Shown here in pieces: positions 6,801 to 11,222 of a DNA stretch of 11,222 nt. The notes under the pieces were generated by a model. It did not search any database. It had not been told where the DNA came from and was given only the letters and a program-made list of their open reading frames with translations. A program made the translations under genes and the position numbers. Every line of letters begins with the position of its first letter. The stretch's first letter is position 1. The DNA is from Treponema sp. (lineage in GTDB: Bacteria; Spirochaetota; Spirochaetia; Treponematales; Breznakiellaceae), in contig JAISFT010000155.1 in the NCBI GenBank assembly GCA_031263435.1, positions 1 through 11,222 on the forward strand, read 5' to 3'.

Positions 6801-8267
6801 GTTCATCTCCTCCAGCGTTTGCCGCAGAATCCCCTGCAGCATATCCAGAGGGGGCTCCCGGATAAACCCAAGCCGTTTCATTTCGCCGGCCAGGGAGCGG
6901 GCGGCGGCAATATCGGCGCGGGCCTGGCTGTAAACATCGTCCCAACTGCGGTTAAGCCGGGCCAGCCCCTCATCCCGGGCCGCCACAGCCACATCCGCGG
7001 CTTCCCTGGCAAAGACATCGGTCTCCTCAGCCGTAGCAATGATATTGTCCGGGGAAATGCCCCGGTCCGCGGTAAAATCCGCAATGGAGTGGGCGCAGCG
7101 AATCGCCATAGTATCGCTTATTTTCCTGGCCCGTACCGCAAGCACCCCCTTTAGAATACCGGGGAAACAGATCGAGTTATTCACCTGGTTGGGAAAATCC
7201 CCCCGGCCGGTAGCCACAATGTAGGCCCCCTCCTCCCTGGCGGCATAGGGCCAGATCTCCGGCACCGGATTGGCGCAGGCAAAGACAATGGCCCCGGGGG
7301 CCATGGAACGGACCCATTCCCGCTTAACGGTATCCGGGCCCGGAGACGAAAGGGCGATCAGCACATCCGCCCCCTTTATAGCCTCGGCAACAGAACTGAT
7401 ACGGCCCGGATTGGTCCTTTCGCAGAGTTCCCACTTACGGTAGGCCCCCGCGTTGACCCGCAGATCCTCACGGCCCAGGTGGAGCCCCCCCTTGTTGTCG
7501 AAGACCGTCAGGTTCTCACCCCGGCCCCCGTCGGCCAGGATAAAACGGGCGATGGTGCTGTTGGAGGCCCCTGCCCCCAGCAGCACCATCTTTGCCTTGT
7601 CCATCGGTTTACCCGCCAGCTTAAGGGCGTTGATCAGGGCCGCCAGCGTAACGCAGGCAGTACCCTGGGCATCATCGTGCCAGACCGGAATATCACAAGA
7701 TTCCCGCAGCTCGTCCAGCACCCGGAAACAGTTCGGCTGGCTTATATCCTCCAGATTAATAGCCCCAAAAGAATGTTGAACCATCTTCACAAAATCGATC
7801 AGTTTTTCCGGATCGTTTTTTCCGTCCCGGCGCCGGGAATCCACACAGAGGGGAACCGCGTCAATCCCCCCAAGGTACTTCATAAGCAGGGCCTTGCCCT
7901 CCATCACCCCCAGACCGCCGGAGGGCCCGCAGTCCCCATCCCCCAGAACCCTGGTGGAATCGGAGACCACCGCCACCATGTTTCCCCTGCCGGTAAGCTC
8001 AAACGAAGCGTCCCCGTCTTCCCGGATAGTAGTGGAAATTTTTGAAACCCCCGGAGTGTACCACAGATTAAACCAGTTAAGACTGTAGATACCGCAGCGG
8101 GGCAGAATCTGAATTTTCCCCCCGTAGTAACGGTGCAGGGCCAGGGAAAGATTCTTAAAAAACGCCGTCTTTGCCCGGGCAATTTTCTCCGGCCCGAATT
8201 CCGCGGGAAAAAGGCCCTCAAGATTATCAAGACTCAGATCGTTAAAACTCAGATCGTCAAAAGGCAT
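6792..8267 (-). CDS. Malic enzyme (oxidative decarboxylation of malate to pyruvate)
   Basis: This 491-residue cytoplasmic enzyme converts malate to pyruvate and CO2 while reducing NAD(P)+. Recognisable elements are WYTPGVS with the catalytic Tyr70, SDSTRVLGDGDCGPSGGLG (102-120), EGKALLMK with the likely catalytic Lys125, the metal ligands in INLEDI (Glu173, Asp174) and HDDAQGTA (197-204), the Rossmann loop GAGASNSTIARF (231-242), ANPVPEI (332-338) and TGRGDFPNQVNN (353-364). Cofactor preference cannot be read safely. It is longer than the roughly 390-residue short bacterial forms by about 45 residues at the N-terminus and some 60 at the C-terminus, and has no phosphotransacetylase domain. The first 18 residues are a degenerate five-residue repeat encoded by 15-bp tandem repeats. 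The start has GGAGGG (complement of 8271-8276) immediately upstream. It lies 75 bp downstream of the ychJ-like gene on the same strand and may be co-transcribed with it. Confidence 0.92.
   Translation of the reverse strand: MPFDDLSFNDLSLDNLEGLFPAEFGPEKIARAKTAFFKNLSLALHRYYGGKIQILPRCGIYSLNWFNLWYTPGVSKISTTIREDGDASFELTGRGNMVAVVSDSTRVLGDGDCGPSGGLGVMEGKALLMKYLGGIDAVPLCVDSRRRDGKNDPEKLIDFVKMVQHSFGAINLEDISQPNCFRVLDELRESCDIPVWHDDAQGTACVTLAALINALKLAGKPMDKAKMVLLGAGASNSTIARFILADGGRGENLTVFDNKGGLHLGREDLRVNAGAYRKWELCERTNPGRISSVAEAIKGADVLIALSSPGPDTVKREWVRSMAPGAIVFACANPVPEIWPYAAREEGAYIVATGRGDFPNQVNNSICFPGILKGVLAVRARKISDTMAIRCAHSIADFTADRGISPDNIIATAEETDVFAREAADVAVAARDEGLARLNRSWDDVYSQARADIAAARSLAGEMKRLGFIREPPLDMLQGILRQTLEEMNDC
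8232..8261. repeat. 15-bp in-frame tandem repeat in the malic enzyme N-terminus
   Basis: ACTCAGATCGTTAAA (8232-8246) is followed by ACTCAGATCGTCAAA (8247-8261), 14 of 15 identical; a more degenerate third copy is visible at about 8217-8231. The period keeps frame and encodes successive five-residue units (DDLSF, NDLSL, DNLEG). Confidence 0.85.
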
Positions 8268-8292
8268 AATCCCTCCGGGGTGTGTAGTATCT

Positions 8293-8318
8293 TTGCATGT
8301 ACAGCTTGCATGTACAGC
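8293..8318. repeat. 13-bp perfect tandem repeat in the malic enzyme leader
   Basis: TTGCATGTACAGC occurs twice without a gap (8293-8305 and 8306-8318). Each copy holds the palindrome TGTACA. The pair lies 26-51 bp upstream of the malic enzyme ATG on the minus strand, where a promoter or operator could sit; a poor -10-like GATACT (complement of 8287-8292) abuts it. A regulatory role is inferred from position only. Confidence 0.6.
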
Positions 8319-8342
8319 TTTGCAGCAGCGCGCCCTTACAGC

Positions 8343-8828
8343 CTAACGCCCATGACAGTGCTTGTATTTTTTACCGGAACCGCAGGGACAGGGATCGTTG
8401 CGCCCCACCTTCGGGCTTGAACGGACCACCGTAACCGGCGCCACCGTGCCATCCTCGTACATCCACCGCCCGTCCTGCTTCTTAAAATGGGCCTGCTCGC
8501 GGTGCAGATCCTTAAGCCCCTTCCGTTCATAGGAAGCCTCAAACTCGACCGTCCCCTCCGTGTCATCGGGACCACCCTTCTCTACCGAAAGGACCTTAAG
8601 CCCCAGCCATGTCGACTGCTCGCTCCAGGCGCTGGTCTCCCGGCGGTCAATATCCGTCTTCCCGTTGGGCATACAGGTATTGATAATGTAATCAATCTCG
8701 TGAACCGCATAGGCAGTATAACGACTGCGCATCAGTGCCTCGGCCGTAGGCGGATTCTTCGCCCCGGAGATATACGGCCCGCAGCACTCCTCGTAAGAAA
8801 GCCCCGAAAGGCAAGGACAGGTACTCAT
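8343..8828 (-). CDS. ychJ: YchJ-family protein with N- and C-terminal SEC-C motifs
   Basis: This 161-residue protein matches the YchJ (UPF0225) family across its length. The N-terminal Cys cluster is [16 protein letters not shown] (Cys4, 6, 15, 16), followed by the family signature [15 protein letters not shown] (27-41). The core is an NTF2-like fold region with W-LGLKVL and GTVEFEASY. It ends with a canonical SEC-C motif, [20 protein letters not shown] (141-160), the zinc-binding tail also found on SecA. SEC-C domains bind zinc and mediate protein contacts; the cellular role of YchJ is not established. The length is that of the family. The ribosome binding site AAGGAA (complement of 8837-8842) is eight bases before the ATG. 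It is the upstream gene of a possible two-gene unit with the malic enzyme. Confidence 0.92.
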   Translation of the reverse strand: MSTCPCLSGLSYEECCGPYISGAKNPPTAEALMRSRYTAYAVHEIDYIINTCMPNGKTDIDRRETSAWSEQSTWLGLKVLSVEKGGPDDTEGTVEFEASYERKGLKDLHREQAHFKKQDGRWMYEDGTVAPVTVVRSSPKVGRNDPCPCGSGKKYKHCHGR

Positions 8829-8853
8829 CTCATAGTTTCCTTTACTGTTTCAT

Positions 8854-8882
8854 ATTCAAAATCCTTTTCCCTCCTCTGTCAA
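8854..8882 (-). promoter_or_regulatory. Candidate promoter of the ychJ-like gene
   Basis: On the minus strand a perfect TTGACA (complement of 8877-8882) is 17 bp from TTGAAT (complement of 8854-8859), which matches four of six -10 bases but lacks the important A at position two. A start near 8847 would leave a leader of about 20 nt containing the ribosome binding site. An imperfect palindrome adjoins the -35 box. Confidence 0.45.
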
Positions 8883-8883
8883 T

Positions 8884-8927
8884 GCGCCAGGCGACATGCG
8901 CCAGCCGTCAGTCATGTCGCCAGGTGT
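8884..8927. repeat. Imperfect palindrome with internal direct repeats next to the ychJ promoter
   Basis: GGCGACATG (8890-8898) is the exact inverse of CATGTCGCC (8913-8921). After one A-A mismatch the pairing continues for about five pairs outward (8885-8888 with 8923-8926). The same stretch holds direct repeats: GCGCCAG at 8884-8890 and 8898-8904, and GTCAGTCA at 8907-8914 and 8926-8933. It starts two bases upstream of the candidate -35 box of the minus-strand gene. Confidence 0.6.
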
Positions 8928-8942
8928 CAGTCACCATTTTAG

Positions 8943-9033
8943 AAGGGGGGGCCCGCTACCACGGCCAATCCGCCCGTAGCCGGGCTCAAGGGCATTCGCC
9001 CTTGAGCTTCCGCTTTTCCTCTGGCCCCCCCTT
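8943..9033. repeat. Composite palindromic element that can fold as a three-way junction
   Basis: The ends are a perfect 11-bp inverted repeat, AAGGGGGGGCC (8943-8953) and GGCCCCCCCTT (9023-9033). Inside are two hairpins: CCCGCTAC (8952-8959) with GTAGCCGGG (8976-8984, one bulge), and the perfect 10-bp stem GCTCAAGGGC (8984-8993) with GCCCTTGAGC (8998-9007) closed by ATTC. A few bases at stem borders are shared. It resembles a REP/MITE-like repeat or a structured RNA more than a terminator. No flanking target duplication was seen. Confidence 0.65.
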
Positions 9034-9035
9034 GG

Positions 9036-9071
9036 CTCCATAAAAACCCTTGCTTTTTCTCCTTTATGGAG
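9036..9071. repeat. Inverted repeat CTCCATAAA/TTTATGGAG
   Basis: CTCCATAAA (9036-9044) and TTTATGGAG (9063-9071) are exact complements with an 18-nt loop. The right arm shares GGAG with the next hairpin, so the two cannot both be complete. Confidence 0.6.
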
Positions 9072-9111
9072 TATTGTGGCAAACGGTTTTGGGGTTTTGC
9101 CTCAATACTCC
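9068..9111. repeat. Strong 15-bp hairpin
   Basis: GGAGTATTG (9068-9076) pairs with CAATACTCC (9103-9111), then after one T-T mismatch GGCAAA (9078-9083) pairs with TTTGCC (9096-9101), leaving a 12-nt loop. This is the most stable-looking local stem of the block. Confidence 0.7.
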
Positions 9112-9114
9112 GCA

Positions 9115-9142
9115 AACTAAAAACCCGCCAGGGTTTTTAGTT
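9115..9142. repeat. Perfect 12-bp hairpin with 4-nt loop
   Basis: AACTAAAAACCC (9115-9126) pairs exactly with GGGTTTTTAGTT (9131-9142) around GCCA. The core TAAAAACCC also occurs at 9041-9049 in the neighbouring inverted repeat. No run of T follows, so it is not a standard terminator on either strand. Confidence 0.7.
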
Positions 9143-9238
9143 CCGCCAACCCCCCAAACCGTTCTTCCCCCTCGCGGAGCAGTATCACTTGCCAAACCGG
9201 GCGATTGGTTGTACCGTAATTATGAAGAGTTCGTCCGT

Positions 9239-9245
9239 AAGGAGG
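9239..9245 (+). promoter_or_regulatory. Strong ribosome binding site of the first FIST gene
   Basis: AAGGAGG lies seven bases before the ATG at 9253, a near-perfect match to the anti-SD sequence. It fixes the start of the FIST gene and argues that this region is read as a leader, not as the coding frame that crosses it. Confidence 0.85.
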
Positions 9246-9252
9246 ATTTTCA

Positions 9253-10431
9253 ATGATAAAAATATTGACGGTTCATACCTCCGAGATTGACGATACGGAT
9301 ACCGCAACCCGGGAGATTCAGGAACAACTACAAAACCAGGGCGGCCTCTTGAAAAACACGGTAGGACTTCTGTTCTGTTACCTGGATTTTATCAACGCGG
9401 GAACGGTGGAGGCAGTCTGCAAAACCCTACCTTTTAATACCCTGGGATGTACCACTCTGGGAGCGGCAATGCCGGACGCAATGGGCGATATCATCCTTAC
9501 CCTGACGGTTCTTACCAGCGACGATGTTGAATTCCATACCGGCCTTTCCGAGCCCCTGACGGAGGAAGAAGAAGATCGGGTTGTCAAAGTATACCGGGAA
9601 ACAGCGGCGGCGCCGCAAACCCCGCTGTCGCTGATTCTGATTATTACTCCTTCGCTGTACAATCTGGCGGGGGATATGGTGGTCAACCTGCTGGATCGGG
9701 AATCCCGAGGGGTTCCCATTTTCGGCACCGGCGCCCTTGACGCGGACACAAAAATAAGGACTCCAAAAACCATATATGGGGGAAATGCCTATTCCGACAG
9801 GATGCCGATCCTGCTCTTTTCAGGAAACCTGGCGCCCCGGTTTTTTGTTGATTCTGTCTGGGATCATAATGTCCACAGTCAAAAGGCCCTCGTTACTGCG
9901 GCGGAGGGAAACCGGATGATCACCGTGAACAACATACCCGCGGCGGAATACATGAAAGAAATCGGCCTTATCACCGAAAAAAGGCTGGATCTGCTTTTCG
10001 TATTCCCCCTTGCCATATACCCGGATCAAAGCGCCCTGCCGAATCTTTTTATCATATATACCATCAACAATGACGGCAGCCTCACCTGCAGCGCCAACAT
10101 ACCCAAAGGATCTCTTGTGCATATCGGGACCCCGGGCTCCGGCGAAGTTATTAACAGCGCAAAAAATATCACCAATGCCGCAAAAAATGCCCCGGGGGAA
10201 GCGGCGCTGATCTTTTCCTGTTTCAGCCGCAGCGTAATTCTGTCAAATCCCCAGGACGAAATGGAAACAATTCGGGAAGAATTAAAAGATTCAACCTTTC
10301 CCTATGTGTTCATCTATTCGGGAGGAGAAATTTGTCCTGTTTATAATGAGAAAAAAACCGCGGTCAAACAATCCCACAATAACCCATTTGTTTCTTGTTG
10401 GTTGGCCCCCCCCCCCCCCCCCCCCCGATAG
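9253..10431 (+). CDS. FIST-domain signal transduction protein, full length, ending in a poly-C tract
   Basis: This 392-residue protein has the FIST_N then FIST_C layout. FIST domains are ligand-sensing modules (proposed to bind small molecules such as amino acids) that usually work with chemoreceptors, kinases or cyclic-di-GMP enzymes. Visible marks are GLLFCYLDF (38-46), the LGCTTLG motif (64-70), VLTSDDVEF (86-94), GVPIFGTGAL (153-162), the C-terminal FSCFSRSVIL (321-330) and the family ending FIYSGGEICPVY then HNNPFVSCWL (353-384). No signal peptide or membrane helix is evident, so it is probably cytoplasmic. After CWL the frame reads APPPPPPR, which is simply the translation of 21 consecutive C bases plus CGA; the ancestral end was probably at CWL. 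A paralogue starts 84 bp downstream. Confidence 0.88.
   Translation: MIKILTVHTSEIDDTDTATREIQEQLQNQGGLLKNTVGLLFCYLDFINAGTVEAVCKTLPFNTLGCTTLGAAMPDAMGDIILTLTVLTSDDVEFHTGLSEPLTEEEEDRVVKVYRETAAAPQTPLSLILIITPSLYNLAGDMVVNLLDRESRGVPIFGTGALDADTKIRTPKTIYGGNAYSDRMPILLFSGNLAPRFFVDSVWDHNVHSQKALVTAAEGNRMITVNNIPAAEYMKEIGLITEKRLDLLFVFPLAIYPDQSALPNLFIIYTINNDGSLTCSANIPKGSLVHIGTPGSGEVINSAKNITNAAKNAPGEAALIFSCFSRSVILSNPQDEMETIREELKDSTFPYVFIYSGGEICPVYNEKKTAVKQSHNNPFVSCWLAPPPPPPR
10406..10426. repeat. Homopolymer of 21 C bases
   Basis: An uninterrupted C21 run sits at the 3' end of the first FIST frame, two bases before its TAG. Such runs are prone to slipped-strand mispairing. With the shown length the frame ends at 10431; one extra C would open a frame to about 10700, and one C fewer would end translation near 10453. 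Confidence 0.95.
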
Positions 10432-10501
10432 GAATACTAGGATATGTCCATAGTGTTACCCTGGTTTTCTTTTATAACAACGAAGGGTATAAAGAAAAAA
10501 G

Positions 10502-10508
10502 AAAAGGG
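10502..10508 (+). promoter_or_regulatory. Ribosome binding site of the second FIST gene
   Basis: AAAAGGG lies seven bases before the ATG at 10516 and supports that start. A -10-like TATAAC (10473-10478) is upstream, but no convincing -35 box accompanies it, so read-through from the first FIST gene is equally possible. Confidence 0.6.
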
Positions 10509-10515
10509 TTAAAAT

Positions 10516-11222
10516 ATGATACAAGTTCTTACTTCCTTTACTTTGGAAATAGACGATCCCCGGATCGCGGCGGCAGAGATTCTGGAGCAGTTGGATCCCG
10601 AACACACTCTGCTCAAAAATTCCGCAGGTCTTCTTTTTTGTTCCCTGGATTTTGTTTTATCCGGCGCCGCGGAAGCGGTCTGCAAGGCCCTGCCCTTTGA
10701 GGTAATCGGTTCTACCACACAGGGCATTGCCGTGCCCGGCGCCATGGACGAAAACATGCTGGCGGTAATGGTATTGACCAGCGATGAGGTCTCCTTCAAT
10801 GTGGGGGTCTCCGATCCTCTCGGTACGGATGGAGAAAACCGGGTTGGGGAACTGTACAAACGCCTGTCCGGAGACCGGAAATTTTCTCCGTCCCTAATGC
10901 TGATCTGTCATGCCAATCCCGACTGTTTTCCCGGAGACAAGACGGTGGAGATTCTTGACCGCATATCCGGAGGAGTACCTCTCTTTGGAATCAATGCCCT
11001 TAACGAAACCTTGAGCAACCGGATACCGTATATAGAGGAGAACGGCAGCCTTTACTGCGGCAGTGCCATTGCCAAAGGAGCCGTGTTGAAACTTGTCAGC
11101 CAGATACAGGAAGAAGTGCTGCACGACTCGGAGCATCTGGCCGAATTGATCAAGAAAGAGGACTGCAAAAAGAATCATTTAATTTTTTCCTGTTTCGGCA
11201 GAAGTGCACCCCTTGTGGATCT
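10516..11222 (+). CDS. Second FIST-domain protein, internally shortened, incomplete at window end
   Basis: The frame is open from the ATG at 10516 to the window edge (235 codons visible). Residues 1-158 align without a gap to the first FIST protein: LTSFTLEIDD, LLKNSAGLLFCSLDF (32-46), VCKALPF, VIGSTTQG (63-70), VLTSDEVSF (86-94) and GGVPLFGINAL (152-162). The match resumes at ENGSLYCGSAIAKG (175-188), equivalent to residues 274-287 of the first protein, and continues to IFSCFGRSAPL (223-233). Thus about 99 residues, the end of FIST_N and start of FIST_C, are missing in frame. The two proteins are clearly diverged, so this is an old duplication. Whether the short form binds a ligand is unknown. 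Its C-terminus and any downstream partner lie outside the window. Confidence 0.85.
   Translation, partial: MIQVLTSFTLEIDDPRIAAAEILEQLDPEHTLLKNSAGLLFCSLDFVLSGAAEAVCKALPFEVIGSTTQGIAVPGAMDENMLAVMVLTSDEVSFNVGVSDPLGTDGENRVGELYKRLSGDRKFSPSLMLICHANPDCFPGDKTVEILDRISGGVPLFGINALNETLSNRIPYIEENGSLYCGSAIAKGAVLKLVSQIQEEVLHDSEHLAELIKKEDCKKNHLIFSCFGRSAPLVD

Larger units (their letters stand above)
8829..9252. other. 424-bp gene-free region rich in inverted repeats between divergent ychJ and FIST genes
   Basis: No reading frame here has recognisable protein content. The left part (8829-8882) holds the ychJ leader and promoter. From 8884 to about 9180 almost every base belongs to an inverted repeat. The right part (9181-9252) is ordinary sequence ending in AAGGAGG (9239-9245), the FIST ribosome binding site. 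A weak promoter-like pair is TTGCCA (9189-9194) and TACCGT (9212-9217), spaced 17 bp. Confidence 0.7.

Noticed and set aside
8943..9033. tRNA or other known cloverleaf RNA
   Set aside because: Stem lengths do not fit, and no T-loop, anticodon arm or CCA end is present.
8884..9163. CRISPR array
   Set aside because: The repeats are inverted, of different sequence and irregular spacing; there is no regular repeat-spacer pattern and no cas gene.
9050..9256. 68-codon open frame across the inverted-repeat block, overlapping the FIST start by ATGA
   Set aside because: It begins with TTG, has no ribosome binding site, and its residues are translations of the palindromes; the overlap with FIST looks accidental.
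10395..10700. 101-codon frame running through the poly-C tract into the second FIST gene
   Set aside because: It is an out-of-frame reading of two real FIST genes; it matters only as the frame entered if the C tract gains one base.

Overview
The window looks like a chromosomal segment of a diderm, moderately GC-rich bacterium, most likely a spirochaete of the Treponema type. The grounds are an SBP-plus-two-permease sugar transporter set without its own ATPase, a binding protein that begins with an AFA/GG-type signal peptide, tandem FIST-domain signalling proteins, and a very long poly-C tract of the kind treponemes carry near variable genes. The assignment is an inference from gene content; no rRNA, tRNA or phylogenetic marker is present.

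Layout. (1) Positions 1-3826, + strand: a near-consensus sigma-70-type promoter (55-83) drives a binding-protein-dependent transporter: solute-binding protein (215-1966), an intrinsic terminator/attenuator (1975-2009), then two permeases of the LplB and YtcP/LplC types (2042-2932, 2942-3826). No ATPase is encoded here, so a shared MsmX-like ATPase elsewhere is implied. (2) Positions 3908-6719, + strand: a 74-residue NFU-domain Fe-S carrier followed 7 bp later by penicillin-binding protein 1C. A strong GC hairpin overlaps the first codons of the latter. (3) Positions 6792-8828, - strand: a YchJ-type SEC-C protein followed by a malic enzyme, convergent with pbpC. The malic enzyme gene carries short 15-bp tandem duplications at both ends and a 13-bp one in its leader. 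(4) Positions 8829-9252: a 424-bp gene-free stretch packed with perfect inverted repeats, several mutually exclusive. (5) Positions 9253-11222, + strand: two tandem FIST-domain paralogues. The first ends in a run of 21 C residues; the second runs off the window and lacks about 99 residues from its middle relative to the first.

Functionally the left half covers oligosaccharide import, Fe-S handling and peptidoglycan synthesis, and the centre covers carbon metabolism. The right end, a palindrome-rich leader feeding two diverged FIST sensors with a hypermutable homopolymer at their junction, is the least ordinary part and the best candidate for an undescribed switch or repeat family.
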